Counted from the stretch's first letter, positions 9,116-18,124 are shown. The stretch: 64,000 bases of DNA from Pseudonocardia asaccharolytica DSM 44247 = NBRC 16224 (GCF_000423625.1 NZ_AUII01000020.1:1-64000); one strand, 5' to 3'. The notes: generated by a model from the sequence alone, not told the origin. Program-made: numbers and translations.

Positions 9116-9191
9116 TGGTGCCCCCGGCAGGATTCGAACCTGCGACACACGGTTTAGGAAACCGTTGCTCTATCCCCTGAGCTACGAGGGC
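9116..9191 (-). tRNA. tRNA-Arg (anticodon CCT), CCA encoded
   Basis: The minus strand folds into a full cloverleaf. The acceptor stem is GCCCTCG with CGGGGGC (one T-G pair), the D arm is GCTC/GAGC, and the anticodon stem is ACGGT/ACCGT around the loop TTCCTAA. The T arm is GCAGG/CCTGC with TTCGAAT. Discriminator A is followed by an encoded CCA. A near copy of its 5' part occurs at 10182-10213. Confidence 0.96.
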
Positions 9192-9416
9192 GTGCCTGAG
9201 CGATCCTAGCTGCGTGGCAGGGGGTCCCCGCCTCGGCCTCCATGCCCTGGCGAGCCGCGGGCACGGAGGCCGTTTCACGATGGTTCCGCGTTGCCCGTGG
9301 TTCGCGGTCCCGCCGCCGCCCCGCACTTCCGCTGATCTCCGAGCGGTGCCGGGTCCGGGCGGAACCCGGGTCGTTCGTCGACCAGCGTGCTCGACAGCAG
9401 TAGTGTCATGCGGGCC

Positions 9417-9590
9417 ATGGGTAGAGGGCGAGCGAAGGCGAAGGCACAGCGTGGAGACGGCCCAGATGACGGGCGCGCTGGTGTCCGTGAGCCGCGGGTT
9501 CCGCTGCCGTCTGATCTGAGCGGTGGCGGACACAGGTCGCTACCCGACGACGATGCCTCGAATCCCGATGATGGTGAGGCGTCGGCGTGA
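9417..9590 (+). CDS. Small basic protein with a DUF3073-like start (uncertain)
   Basis: A 57-residue frame starting MGRGRAKAK, the hallmark of the short actinobacterial DUF3073 proteins. The expected continuation (KVARELKY) is absent, and the rest is an acidic, proline-rich tail. It may be a diverged or decayed copy, or chance coding. No clear ribosome binding site precedes the ATG. The rest of 9192-9676 shows nothing else that I recognise. Confidence 0.3.
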   Translation: MGRGRAKAKAQRGDGPDDGRAGVREPRVPLPSDLSGGGHRSLPDDDASNPDDGEASA

Positions 9591-9676
9591 GGGCGCGACC
9601 GCCGTGCCCGCCGGCCGCGCGCCGCCGGAGGCGGCGCCTTGACTCGAGGCAGTGGCGGATCTGCAATGCTTCGTCC

Positions 9677-10159
9677 GTGAGAACCGCAGGTGGAGATGGC
9701 TGCGACCGCGGCACCGACGGCGTTGCCCTCAGGTCGGCGCGCTTGGCCCATGCCCACTGGTTCTTCGGGAACCTCTACGAGGAGATCGTGCGGATGCCGG
9801 ATCGGCTGGCGGACGACCGGGAGGCCGGGCGGCGCGAGGGACTGCTGACCGGCGGCAGCCCGGTTCACTACTACCTTCCGGCCGCGCCGCTTCTGCTCGC
9901 GTCGACAGGTGCCGCCGTCGCCGGCAGGTGGCACAGGAGCGAGGCTCGTCGCGCGCTCCTTGCCGGCGCTGTCTGCTCGGCGGCCGGCGTCGTCATGACC
10001 GGCTACCTCATACCAACCGTGAACCACCGCCTCCTCGTCGGTCCGAAGCTGCCGGAACAGGAGCGACAGCAACTCGTCAAGCGGTGGCATCGGATCAATC
10101 GTGCTCGGCTCATGCTTGCCGCCGGTGCGTCCGTGGCGTTCCGGCTAGCGGCGCGCTGA
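9677..10159 (+). CDS. DUF1772-like small membrane protein
   Basis: A 160-residue protein with about four hydrophobic segments: around ARLAHAHWFFGNLY, YYLPAAPLLLASTGAAVAG, LLAGAVCSAAGVVMTGYLIP and LMLAAGASVAF. The pattern of a WFFGNLYE start and a TVNHRLL loop fits the DUF1772/anthrone-oxygenase-like membrane family, most members of which have no known role. GTG at 9677 is taken as start since it comes just before the conserved part, but an upstream start in the same frame cannot be excluded. It lies between the tRNA-Arg gene and its partial copy. Confidence 0.55.
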   Translation: MRTAGGDGCDRGTDGVALRSARLAHAHWFFGNLYEEIVRMPDRLADDREAGRREGLLTGGSPVHYYLPAAPLLLASTGAAVAGRWHRSEARRALLAGAVCSAAGVVMTGYLIPTVNHRLLVGPKLPEQERQQLVKRWHRINRARLMLAAGASVAFRLAAR

Positions 10160-10181
10160 CGATCTTCCGACGGTTCGCGAC

Positions 10182-10213
10182 GCTCTATTCCCTGAGCTAC
10201 GAGAGCGTGCCTG
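10182..10213. repeat. Partial copy of the tRNA-Arg 5' half (direct repeat, att-like)
   Basis: This 32-base segment matches 9167-9198 at 30 of 32 positions. It covers the D arm, the 5' acceptor strand and seven bases beyond the tRNA. Both copies have the same orientation and are 983 bases apart. A tRNA piece duplicated beside the intact gene is the usual trace of site-specific integration. Confidence 0.75.
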
Positions 10214-10384
10214 GTCGCAGGCCTGCTCTACACGCTGGTGTCGCCGCAGGTGGCGTTCGGCTACCTGGCTGCCTGGATGGGTGTGGCGCTGGCAGCGCTG
10301 GTGTGGGCGGCGCCGGCCGCGACCCGCGCCCGGCCGGGCGCGGGTCGGGACAGGCCATGGGGGAGCGGACGCCGAGGCGCCTAG
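10211..10384 (+). pseudogene. C-terminal end of an MFS-type transporter (remnant)
   Basis: From the edge of the tRNA copy one frame reads LVAGLLYTLVSPQVAFGYLA and WMGVALAALVWAAPAATRAR to a TAG at 10382-10384. This looks like the last membrane segment and tail of a 12-helix transporter. No upstream part exists, so the gene was cut at the tRNA copy. Its stop shares the palindromic CTAG with the stop of the convergent methyltransferase. Confidence 0.5.
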
Positions 10385-11139
10385 CGCGGAAGGTCGGACT
10401 TCTTCGTGCCGATGATCGCCTTGTAGTGCAGCGGCTCACCGGTGGTCGCGATGCGGTGCTGGTAGGTCTCCGACGCGTGCACCTCGAGGCGGCCATCGCT
10501 GATCGCGGACTTGATCAGGCCGCTGAAGCCGGACGGGTCCCGGTCGGAAAGGAAGCTGTCCTTGATCGTGAACGCGATCCAGCCGCCGTCCTCGACGAGG
10601 TTGAACGACTCACGGAACGCGTCCGGCGGGGCATCACCGAAGCCGAGCGCGGCGACCGAGGTCATTCCGGTGAACCGGTGCCGGGCAAGCGCGGCGTGCT
10701 CGGATTCGGTCAGCGCGGCCATGTCGACCACGTGGTAGTCCTGGTAGACGTCCGGGCGGTCACGCAGCGCCGCGTCGCGCGCCTCGGAGAGGATGTCCAC
10801 GCCGACAACGCTGGACACACCCGCCTTGACTAGCTCCTCGGCCATGATGCCGTTGCCGCCACCGAAGTCCAGCACCCGCAACTGGCTGATGTCGGCGCCG
10901 GCGCGGTTCATCGCGCCGACGAGCAGCTCGCGGACGGTGGACGGCGAGGAGCACTGCAGTATCTCGTAGAACACCCGCTCGTAGAGGCCGGTGACCGTGT
11001 AGAGCTCGGCGTAGTCGTGGAAGCGGATCTCCCGCCAGCCGTCTTTCCCATCGACCAGACACCACTCCAGGTCTTGTTCATACCGCATCGAGTTCTCAGG
11101 GAGCGCGATGCGAATCCGATCGGTCGCAGCAGCGGTCAC
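10381..11139 (-). CDS. Class I SAM-dependent methyltransferase
   Basis: A 252-residue Rossmann-fold methyltransferase. The SAM-binding motif I is VLDFGGGNGIMAEEL and the acidic residue of motif II lies in VVGVDILSEARD. The C-terminal half contains VEDGGWIAFTIKD, like post-II and motif III regions of small-molecule methyltransferases. Substrate cannot be told. GTG at 11139 is chosen because GAGGAGG lies about ten bases upstream; an open frame extends further but has no support. It stands alone next to the mprAB locus. Confidence 0.75.
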   Translation of the reverse strand: MTAAATDRIRIALPENSMRYEQDLEWCLVDGKDGWREIRFHDYAELYTVTGLYERVFYEILQCSSPSTVRELLVGAMNRAGADISQLRVLDFGGGNGIMAEELVKAGVSSVVGVDILSEARDAALRDRPDVYQDYHVVDMAALTESEHAALARHRFTGMTSVAALGFGDAPPDAFRESFNLVEDGGWIAFTIKDSFLSDRDPSGFSGLIKSAISDGRLEVHASETYQHRIATTGEPLHYKAIIGTKKSDLPR

Positions 11140-11512
11140 GAGAGGTCCTCCTCGGCGTTCAACTGCGCACCGGACCATCTGGTGCACAGGCGTTGGCGGT
11201 GGCACCGGCGACAGCCCAACCACCTTGAATCGGGCCGAATCTTGCGATCGCGACGCCACCCTTGGCGGACCAATGATCCCATGACCCACACCTCGTGGGC
11301 CGGTTCGGCGGGCTCGCCCGGCCCCGCGCAGGCGGTTTCGACCTGCCCCGGAATCCGGGCCCAATACCCAATTGACCAGCCAATATCCTCGGCCGACCGG
11401 GGGAAGGATCGGGTGGATCAGCGTTGCGGCATATTCCCCCGTCTGGAGCAACGTCGCGCGCGCGTATCAGGCCTCTCAGCCGACTCTCATACCCCCGGGC
11501 CAGACTGGCCGC
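11140..11512. other. Promoter region before mprA, no gene
   Basis: About 370 bases between the divergent methyltransferase and mprA genes. It must hold both promoters. I see no recognisable operator repeat, no RNA gene and no ribosome binding site directly before mprA, so mprA may be leaderless or poorly led. Confidence 0.4.
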
Positions 11513-12214
11513 ATGCGAATCCTCGTCGTCGACGACGATCGGGCGGTGCGCGAGTCGCTTCGCCGCTCGCTCGCCTTCAACGGCTACCAGGTGGACCTGG
11601 CCAGTGACGGGCGGGCCGCGCTGGAGGCGGTCGCGACGTCGCGTCCCGACGCGATGGTGCTGGACGTGATGATGCCGCGGCTGGACGGCCTGGAGGTGTG
11701 TCGACGGCTGCGAGGCAGCGGCGACGAGCTGCCGATCCTCGTGCTCACCGCCCGCGATGCGGTGTCCGACCGGGTCGCGGGCCTCGACGCGGGCGCCGAC
11801 GACTACCTGCCCAAACCGTTCGCCCTGGAGGAGCTGCTGGCCCGGCTGCGGGCGTTGCTGCGCAGGCGGACCCCCGAGGCCGGCTCGTCGACCGCGACGG
11901 GAGCCGGCAAGCCGCTGGTGTTCGCCGACCTCTCGCTGGACCCGGAGACCCGCGAGGTGCGCCGCGGGGATCGCGAGATCAGGCTGACCCGGACCGAGTT
12001 CTCGCTGCTGGAACTGCTGCTCGCGCATCCGCGCCGGGTGCTGACCCGGGCCCAGATCCTCGAACAGGTGTGGGGGTACGACTTCCCGACCACGGGCAAC
12101 GCGCTCGAGGTCTACATCGGCTACCTGCGGCGCAAGACCGAGGCGGAGGGTGAGCCGCGACTGATCCACACCGTGCGCGGCGTCGGATACGTGCTGCGGG
12201 AATCCCCGCCGTGA
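11513..12214 (+). CDS. mprA: Two-component response regulator MprA-like
   Basis: A 233-residue OmpR/PhoB-type regulator. The receiver domain (1-118) has the acidic pocket VVDDD at 6-9, the phosphorylation site Asp51 in MVLDVMMP, and the Lys in PKPF near 101. The winged helix (about 135-230) contains [20 protein letters not shown] and [19 protein letters not shown]. It is followed with a GTGA overlap by a kinase gene, then by a PepD-like protease gene. This is exactly the order of the mycobacterial mprA-mprB-pepD envelope-stress locus, on which the symbol rests. In mycobacteria MprA drives sigE, sigB and pepD under cell-wall stress. Confidence 0.88.
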   Translation: MRILVVDDDRAVRESLRRSLAFNGYQVDLASDGRAALEAVATSRPDAMVLDVMMPRLDGLEVCRRLRGSGDELPILVLTARDAVSDRVAGLDAGADDYLPKPFALEELLARLRALLRRRTPEAGSSTATGAGKPLVFADLSLDPETREVRRGDREIRLTRTEFSLLELLLAHPRRVLTRAQILEQVWGYDFPTTGNALEVYIGYLRRKTEAEGEPRLIHTVRGVGYVLRESPP

Positions 12215-13662
12215 TCCGTCCAGGGGTCGCCCACCTGCCCGCTGCGAGGTCGCGGGGGGCTCCCGGGAGGCACGGTCACGACCAGGTGCTCGACCGCGTC
12301 TCGCTGCGCACCCGAATCGGGATCCTGGCCGCGCTGGTGGCGGCTGGCGCGGTCGTGCTCGTCTCGCTCGCGGCGTTCTTCACCGTGCGCACCAGCATTC
12401 TGGCCACCCTCGACGACAACCTGCTGCAGCGCGCCTACGCGGCGGCGCAGAGCCGGCTGGCCGATCCGGCGCAGCTGGCGACCATCCCGCCGGACGTGCT
12501 CGGGGCCGGGGACATCCGGATCGCGTTGCTGCAGGCCAACGCGGTGGCCCGGTCGGCGGAGGGCGCCGCGTCCGCACCCCCGCTCGGCGATGACGAGCTC
12601 GCCGTTGCCCGCGGCCTCGAGCCCTACTCGACGCGCACCGCGAGCTCCCCGGACGGCCCGTACCGCGTGGTCGCCGTGCAGGCCGGGTCCGGACGCGCGC
12701 TCGTCATCGGCCAGCGCCTCGAACCCACCCAGAAGGTGCTGACCACCCTCGGGACGGCGCTGCCGATCGTCGGCGGGATCGGGGTGCTGCTGGCGGCGCT
12801 GGCCGGGCTCGCGGTCGCACGCGCCGGGCTACGGCCGGTGCAGCGGCTCACGGCGGCCACCGAGCGGGTCGCGGCGACCGGTGACCTGCGTCCGATCCCG
12901 GTCAGCGGCTCCGACGAGCTGGCGCGGCTCACCCACAGCTTCAACGAGATGCTCGGCGCGCTGGCCACGTCGCAGGAACAGCAGCGACGCCTCGTCGCCG
13001 ACGCCGGACACGAGTTGCGCACCCCGCTGACCTCGCTGCGGACCAACCTGGAGTTGCTCGCCGCCGCCGACCGGCCGGGTGCCCCGACGCTCCCCGAGTC
13101 CGATCGGGCCGAGATCCTCGACGACGTGCGGGCCCAGATCGCGGAGCTGTCCCAGCTCGTCGGAGACCTGGTCGAGCTGGCCCGCGACGACCCGCCGGTG
13201 GTGCTGCATGAACCGGTGGAGCTCACCGACGTCGTCGAGCGTGCGGCGGAGCGGGCGCGGCGCCGCACCGGAGACGTCGAGTTCGACGTGCGGCTCATCC
13301 CGTGGACGCTGATCGGCGATGCCACGGCGCTGGAACGGGCGGTGCTCAACCTGCTGGACAACGCCGCGAAGTGGAGCCCACCGGGGGGCACGGCGCGGGT
13401 GCAGATGATCCAGGTCGACGACTGGACGGTGGTGATCGAGGTGGCCGATACGGGGCCGGGTATCGCGGAGCAGGACCTGCCCCGGGTGTTCGACCGCTTC
13501 TACCGGGCGGACGGCGCTCGGACCATGCCCGGATCGGGGTTGGGGCTCGCGATCGTCAAGCAGGTCGCGGGGCGGCACGGCGGCGCGGTGTGGGCCGGCC
13601 GGGCGCCCGAGGGCGGCGCGCTGCTGGTTCTGCGGCTGCCCGGCAGGCGGCCCGTCGGCTGA
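12211..13662 (+). CDS. mprB: Sensor histidine kinase MprB-like
   Basis: A 483-residue membrane kinase. Transmembrane segments are at about 37-59 and 184-205 with an extracytoplasmic sensor loop between them. A HAMP domain follows, then the phospho-acceptor His267 in [13 protein letters not shown]. The ATP-binding domain has [10 protein letters not shown] (N box), ADTGPGI (G1) and [12 protein letters not shown] (G2). GTG 12211 overlaps the mprA stop in GTGA; other starts downstream such as GTG 12292 are possible. It should phosphorylate MprA, and in mycobacteria its sensor loop is affected by the chaperone and protease state of the envelope, which fits the downstream pepD. Confidence 0.88.
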   Translation: MIRPGVAHLPAARSRGAPGRHGHDQVLDRVSLRTRIGILAALVAAGAVVLVSLAAFFTVRTSILATLDDNLLQRAYAAAQSRLADPAQLATIPPDVLGAGDIRIALLQANAVARSAEGAASAPPLGDDELAVARGLEPYSTRTASSPDGPYRVVAVQAGSGRALVIGQRLEPTQKVLTTLGTALPIVGGIGVLLAALAGLAVARAGLRPVQRLTAATERVAATGDLRPIPVSGSDELARLTHSFNEMLGALATSQEQQRRLVADAGHELRTPLTSLRTNLELLAAADRPGAPTLPESDRAEILDDVRAQIAELSQLVGDLVELARDDPPVVLHEPVELTDVVERAAERARRRTGDVEFDVRLIPWTLIGDATALERAVLNLLDNAAKWSPPGGTARVQMIQVDDWTVVIEVADTGPGIAEQDLPRVFDRFYRADGARTMPGSGLGLAIVKQVAGRHGGAVWAGRAPEGGALLVLRLPGRRPVG

Positions 13663-13737
13663 TCACGGGTGCCTGCATCCGTCGGCGCCGGACTCTTACG
13701 CTCGTAGGTGCAGCGATCCCTCGGACTCGGTGAGGTC

Positions 13738-14961
13738 ATGGCGAACAACGATCCCGGCGACCCCGGTCAGCGCATGCCCGAGGGAACCGGTGGCGGGCCG
13801 ACGAGCCCGTATCCCTTCCCGGGCCACCCGACGGGAGCGGGTCCGTACGGCGGCTACGCCTCACCGCAGATGCCCACGATCCCCGCCGGTCCGCCGCAAC
13901 GGCGCCGCGGCACCGGCACCCTCGTCGCGCTCACCCTGCTCGCGGCGGTGCTCGGGGGTGGAGTCGGCGGCGGGGTCGGCTACTCGCTGGCCGACCGCGG
14001 CGGTAGCGGCGGATCCACCGGCGTGCTCAGCCGGCCGCTCCCCCCGGTCGACGAGGCCGCGACGCCGGTCGGCTCGGTCGAGGTCGTGGCGCAGAAGGTG
14101 CTGCCCAGCGTCGTGCAGCTGCGGGTCGCGGGCCAGCGGACGGCGGGGGAGGGCTCGGGCATGCTGCTCAGCTCGGACGGGCTGATCCTCACCAACAACC
14201 ACGTCGTCGAGTCAGCGGCGAACGGCGGGAGCGTTGTCGCGGTCTTCCAGGACGGGATCACGGCCCAGGCCCGTATCGTCGGCCGAGACCCTTCCTCCGA
14301 CCTGGCCGTGCTCCGCGCCCGGAATGTCTCGGAGCTCGTCCCGGTCGAGCTCGGCAACTCCGACAGCCTGCGGGTCGGCCAGCAGGTGGTGGCGTTCGGG
14401 TCCCCGCTGGGGCTGGGTGGCACGGTGACCACCGGCATCGTCAGTGCGCTCGACCGAGCGGTGAGCGTGGGCGGCGAGTCCGGCGCCAGCGAGGCGACCG
14501 TGCTGAACGCCGTGCAGACCGACGCCGCGATCAACCCGGGCAACTCGGGCGGCCCACTCGTCGACATGCAGGGCCGGGTCGTCGGCATCAACTCCGCGAT
14601 CGCGACGACCGGCACCCGGGGCGGTTCGATCGGCGTCGGCTTCGCCATCCCGGTCACCCAGGCCAAGCGGATCGCCGAGGAGCTGGAACGAACCGGCAAG
14701 GCCAGCCGGGCCGTGCTGGGCGTCGGGGTGACCGACGATCCATCGGCCACCGGTGCCCGAATCCAGAGCGTGACACCCGGCGGGCCCGCGGAGACGGCGG
14801 GTATCAAGCAGGGAGATATCGTCGTCCGGCTCGGTGACCAGCGGGTGACCAGCGGCGTCGACCTCCAGGCCGCGGTCCGGTCGCAGGTCCCCGGCGAGGT
14901 CGTCAAGGTGGAGCTCAGCGACCGGACCGTCAAGGTCACGCTCGGGACGGCGACCGGCTAA
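13738..14961 (+). CDS. pepD: HtrA-family membrane-anchored serine protease PepD-like
   Basis: A 407-residue protein with a cytoplasmic Pro/Gly-rich stretch (1-55), one membrane anchor (about 60-85), a trypsin-like domain and a C-terminal PDZ domain (ATGARIQSVTPGGPAETAGI). The catalytic triad is visible: His in TNNHVV, Asp in SSDLAVL and Ser in NPGNSGGP. It degrades or refolds damaged exported proteins. ATG at 13738 is chosen. A GTG at 13708 in the same frame would add ten residues; neither has an ideal ribosome binding site. It follows mprB by about 75 bases, as in mycobacteria where MprA controls it. Confidence 0.88.
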   Translation: MANNDPGDPGQRMPEGTGGGPTSPYPFPGHPTGAGPYGGYASPQMPTIPAGPPQRRRGTGTLVALTLLAAVLGGGVGGGVGYSLADRGGSGGSTGVLSRPLPPVDEAATPVGSVEVVAQKVLPSVVQLRVAGQRTAGEGSGMLLSSDGLILTNNHVVESAANGGSVVAVFQDGITAQARIVGRDPSSDLAVLRARNVSELVPVELGNSDSLRVGQQVVAFGSPLGLGGTVTTGIVSALDRAVSVGGESGASEATVLNAVQTDAAINPGNSGGPLVDMQGRVVGINSAIATTGTRGGSIGVGFAIPVTQAKRIAEELERTGKASRAVLGVGVTDDPSATGARIQSVTPGGPAETAGIKQGDIVVRLGDQRVTSGVDLQAAVRSQVPGEVVKVELSDRTVKVTLGTATG

Positions 14962-15173
14962 CGGCCCAGGGCATTCATCCACCGTCCATGGCGGCCGGTC
15001 GGCGATGTTTCGTTGACGCGATTCCTGGGTACATGCTGGTCTCTACGGTCTCGGCCCGCGGTGCCCCGCGACCGGGATGGAGGTCGCGCCGGCGCTTGCC
15101 CCCTCCCCGCGTCGGCGCGACCGCTCCCAAGGCAGTGCGCCGCCGACGAGCGTGGTCCCGCTACGGTGAGCGC

Positions 15174-15674
15174 ATGGAGATGGCGCCACCCCAGATCGGC
15201 CGGGCCCTCGTGGTGATCGTGGACGATCGGGTGAGCCACGGTGAACGTGCAGATACAACGGGCCCGCTGGTCCGGGAGCTCCTCGAGGAGGCCCGCTTCG
15301 TCGTCGACGCGGTGGTCGTGGTCCCCGGCGAGTCCGTGGCGATCCGCAATGCGCTGAACACCGCCGTGATCGGCGGGGTCGATCTGGTCGTCACCGTCGG
15401 AGGTACCGGGGTGTCACCGCGCGACGTCACCGCCGACGCCACCGCGGGTGTTCTCGACCGCCCGATCCCCGGCATCGCCGAAGCCATCAGGGCATCCGGG
15501 CTCGCCGCGGGCGCGGTGGACGCCGGGCTGTCCCGCGGGCTCGTCGGGGTTTCCGGCAGCACGCTGGTGGTCAACCTCGCGTCGTCGCGTGCTGCCGTGC
15601 GCGACGGGATGGCGACGGTGACGCCCCTCGTCTCGCACGTCATCGCCGAGCTGTCCGGGCTGGGCTCGGCCTGA
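15174..15674 (+). CDS. moaB: MoaB/MogA-type molybdopterin adenylyltransferase
   Basis: A 166-residue MoCF-biosynthesis domain protein. The signature TVGGTGVSPRDVTADAT contains the GGTG and D residues that bind molybdopterin and ATP. The fold begins ALVVIVDDRVSHGERAD. It should adenylate molybdopterin on the way to molybdenum cofactor. The place after pepD matches moaB2 of mycobacteria. The 212 bases between pepD and this gene hold no other gene, so it may have its own promoter. Confidence 0.87.
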   Translation: MEMAPPQIGRALVVIVDDRVSHGERADTTGPLVRELLEEARFVVDAVVVVPGESVAIRNALNTAVIGGVDLVVTVGGTGVSPRDVTADATAGVLDRPIPGIAEAIRASGLAAGAVDAGLSRGLVGVSGSTLVVNLASSRAAVRDGMATVTPLVSHVIAELSGLGSA

Positions 15675-15695
15675 GCCCAGCCCAACCCGGCCGGT

Positions 15696-15935
15696 TCACC
15701 GGTTCTTCGGCTCGTCCTGCGGGGCGGCGCCGGTCGCCGGCGGTACCGTGCCGGTGGCGCGATCGCGTCCCAGAGCCCGCTCGGCCCGCTGCCGGGCCTT
15801 CTCCGCGTACGGGGTGGCCTTCTGCCTGGCCGTGTCCAGGTACGGGCCGGTCTTCTGCTTGGCCTTCTCGGCGTAGGGCGTCGCCTTCTGCTTGGCGACG
15901 CCGGCGAGCTCCTTGACCTTCTCCACGATGTCCAC
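15696..15935 (-). CDS. Small repeat-rich helical protein
   Basis: A 79-residue, highly charged protein built on an 11-residue-like repeat (KQKATPYAEKAKQKTGPY, then LDTARQKATPYAEKARQR). It looks like the LEA-like or MT0933-antitoxin-like small proteins of actinobacteria. Helical and soluble, with no known enzyme motif. GTG 15935 is chosen as it begins the family-typical VDIVEKVKELA; ATG at 15986 would add 17 residues. It is convergent with moaB, stops 22 bases apart. Confidence 0.55.
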   Translation of the reverse strand: MDIVEKVKELAGVAKQKATPYAEKAKQKTGPYLDTARQKATPYAEKARQRAERALGRDRATGTVPPATGAAPQDEPKNR

Positions 15936-16031
15936 GTTCGCCCCCGCTCGTCGCCGGGCGCCCTCGTGGCGTCCGGTGAACGCCATCGTGGCACCGCGGG
16001 AACGGTCTTCGCAGCGTGGCACGATGGGGAC

Positions 16032-16208
16032 GTGGCAGATCTCCCGTACGACGTGCGCCGTCGGCTCGACGAGATCTTCGGTGACGTGCTCCCCGCGGTG
16101 ACCCGCGACGAGGTGCCCGAGGCGGAGCCTGCCGCGCACACCGACGGCACCCCGGCCGTCGAGCAGTGGCTGCGGGACAACCGGCCACCGCATCACGACC
16201 GGGGCTGA
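16032..16208 (+). CDS. Conserved small hypothetical protein
   Basis: A 58-residue acidic protein (VADLPYDVRRRLDEIFGDVL at the start, ending in VEQWLRDNRPPHHDRG). The pattern RRRLDEIFGDVLP is one I associate with a small actinobacterial family of unknown role. GTG at 16032 has only a poor ribosome binding site. It is divergent from the small repeat-rich protein gene by about 95 bases and convergent with the SAF protein gene. Confidence 0.5.
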   Translation: MADLPYDVRRRLDEIFGDVLPAVTRDEVPEAEPAAHTDGTPAVEQWLRDNRPPHHDRG

Positions 16209-16213
16209 CGGGC

Positions 16214-16906
16214 CTATCGCAGGGTGAGGGCGACCGGCTGGGCCAGCGACGCCGCGGCGACCCGGGTCGCGATCGGGTGCGGAAGCGCGACGAGCACCAG
16301 CCGTCCGCGGGCCGCGCCCGCCCCGATGCCCGGATCGGCGTCGGCGGGTAACACCGCGAGCACGACCGCACCGCTGGCCAGGACGAGCGGTTCGTCGGCC
16401 GTCGGGCCCGTGGTGACGACGTCGACCGCACGTCCCGGGGCGAGCAGCCCGGCGACGCCGGGATCGGCCAGGCGCACGGGGACGCTGACGGCGTCGGAGG
16501 TTCCGACCGCCCGCGCGGCCAGAGCGGGGCCGGCCAGGCGAAGATCGGTGAGCGGTTCGCCGGCGCGGGCGGCCCCGGCCAGCACGCGACCGTCGGCGGC
16601 GGCCGGGGCGCGCAGGGCGCCCGCGGGGACCAGGTCGGCCGGCCAGTTCCGGATGGCCAGGTCGGCGGGGGCGAGTGTCGCGCCAGGGCCGAGGTCGCGT
16701 GCGGCGACGAGGACCGTGGTCCCGCTCGGGGCGGCCCGTGGGATCAGGGCGAGAACCAGCGCGAACCCGGCGAGCACGGCCGCCGCGGCGCGGCGGAGCA
16801 GGAGCATGCGCCGCCAGCCCGGCCCGTGGACCAGGTCGGCGAGCCGGTGCCAGAGGCGAGGCCCGAGCGCGCGCGACCCGCGGGACGGTCCGTTGGTGTC
16901 CGCCAT
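16214..16906 (-). CDS. SAF-domain protein (CpaB/RcpC-like)
   Basis: A 230-residue protein with one N-terminal membrane segment (AAAAVLAGFALVLALIP, about 41-57), a SAF domain directly after it (TTVLVAARDLGPGATLAPAD) and an RcpC-like region (PGVAGLLAPGRAVDVVTT). Such proteins assist Flp/tad pilus assembly, but no other pilus gene is in the window, so the function is open. ATG 16906 is preceded by GGGAGGC. In mycobacteria an mscL gene stands about here, and I see none in this window. Confidence 0.75.
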   Translation of the reverse strand: MADTNGPSRGSRALGPRLWHRLADLVHGPGWRRMLLLRRAAAAVLAGFALVLALIPRAAPSGTTVLVAARDLGPGATLAPADLAIRNWPADLVPAGALRAPAAADGRVLAGAARAGEPLTDLRLAGPALAARAVGTSDAVSVPVRLADPGVAGLLAPGRAVDVVTTGPTADEPLVLASGAVVLAVLPADADPGIGAGAARGRLVLVALPHPIATRVAAASLAQPVALTLR

Positions 16907-17072
16907 GCCCGCCTCCCGTCGCTCTGATGAGTTCCGGAAGCGACGGTAGGAGCCTCGGCCTGCCCGGGGGACCCGGTGACGTCAACCTGTGGACAACCGT
17001 GCGGACCTGTGGACAACCGGGGTCGTGGCGGGCCTTCTCGCGGAGCGGGTGTGCGAGTGTCGACCCGAGGCG

Positions 17073-17399
17073 TCAGGAGGCGGCGGCGGCCGGGGCGCTG
17101 CTCGACGAGCTCGTCGACGTGCTCGACCCCGAGTCGGCGGAGGTCGTCGAGGTGGACGCGGCCGCGGGCTCCTTGCTCCCGTTCGTCGACGTCGTGCCGC
17201 CGTTGGAAACCGAGTTGGAGCCGGACCGGCTGTCGGTCCGGTAGAAGCCGCTGCCCTTGAACACGATCCCGACCGAGGAGAAGACCTTGCGCAGCTTCCC
17301 CTGGCATTCCGGGCAGTCGGTCAGCGCCGCGTCGGAGAAGGACTGAACGGCGTCGAACCTGTGGTCGCAGGTGGTGCAGGCGTACTGGTAGGTCGGCAA
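17073..17399 (-). CDS. FmdB-type zinc-ribbon protein, Ruc-like redox-regulated chaperone candidate
   Basis: A 108-residue protein. The N-terminal zinc ribbon begins PTYQYACTTCDHRF and has a second pair in DCPECQGKL. The rest is a Ser/Thr/Ala-rich low-complexity tail. The start is taken as TTG 17399, because GGAGG lies five bases before it and the protein then begins exactly with the family's PTYQY. The neighbour upstream is the 5-formyl-THF cyclo-ligase, as in M. tuberculosis Rv0991c-Rv0992c, where Rv0991c (Ruc) was described as a zinc-bound, oxidation-activated chaperone. The four Cys and disordered tail are kept here. Confidence 0.75.
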   Translation of the reverse strand: MPTYQYACTTCDHRFDAVQSFSDAALTDCPECQGKLRKVFSSVGIVFKGSGFYRTDSRSGSNSVSNGGTTSTNGSKEPAAASTSTTSADSGSSTSTSSSSSAPAAAAS

Positions 17400-17455
17400 G
17401 GGGTCCTCCGCGATTGGCACTCCGACACTCTGAGTGCCAGTTTAACGCGCAGCGT

Positions 17456-18088
17456 TCAGCGGGCGTTGCCCAGCAACGTCACACCGGTGGCCGGGCGAAC
17501 CACGGCGCTGACCCGGACGTCGTGCGGCTCAGCGGGCAGCTCGTCGACGAGCTCGTCGTCATGCAGTATCGCGGCCAGCACGACACCGGCCCGGGCCAGG
17601 GGAAGTGTGCGGTCGTAGTAGCCGCCGCCGCGCCCCAGCCGCACGCCGCGCCGATCGACGGCCAGCGCCGGGATGAGCACCAAACGGGCCTTGGTGATTG
17701 CCATCACACCCTGTCGCTCTCCGGTGGGTTCGCGCAGCCCCAGCGGGCCGTCGGCCAGCGACCCCCGTCCCTCGTAGCGGGCCCAATCCAGCGGTCCGGC
17801 GACCGCCGGAACCACCGGGAGCAGTACCTCGTGGCCCGCGGCGCGCAGCGCGTCGAGCCCGGCGGCCGAACCCGGTTCGCTGCCGATGGGCAGGTAGGCG
17901 CAGACCGGTCCGCCGGTCTGTTCGGCGAGTCTCACCGTCGCCATGGCGAGCGCCGCGGCCCATTCGGCGCGTTGTTGCGGCGACACCGCTCTTCGCGCGG
18001 CGCTCAGCCGCCGTCGCAGCTCGCCCTTGGCTGCGGTCGCGGAAGAGCCGCTATCGTCCGAACGGGGGGGGTCCGCGGTAGCCGTCAC
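17456..18088 (-). CDS. 5-formyltetrahydrofolate cyclo-ligase
   Basis: A 210-residue enzyme that converts 5-formyl-THF to 5,10-methenyl-THF with ATP. The family fingerprint is RLGRGGGYYDRTL, with VCAYLPIGSEPG earlier as folate-site region. GTG 18088 starts the frame; the first 20 residues are low-complexity and the true start could be later. It is divergent from galU (36 bases between starts) and upstream of the zinc-ribbon gene on the same strand, as in mycobacteria. Confidence 0.87.
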   Translation of the reverse strand: MTATADPPRSDDSGSSATAAKGELRRRLSAARRAVSPQQRAEWAAALAMATVRLAEQTGGPVCAYLPIGSEPGSAAGLDALRAAGHEVLLPVVPAVAGPLDWARYEGRGSLADGPLGLREPTGERQGVMAITKARLVLIPALAVDRRGVRLGRGGGYYDRTLPLARAGVVLAAILHDDELVDELPAEPHDVRVSAVVRPATGVTLLGNAR

Positions 18089-18124
18089 ACACGCACGCTA
18101 CCGACGTCGTTAGGCTCGCCAACC

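Noticed and set aside
9417-9590. Confident DUF3073 gene
   Set aside because: Only the first nine residues match the family; kept as a low-confidence feature.
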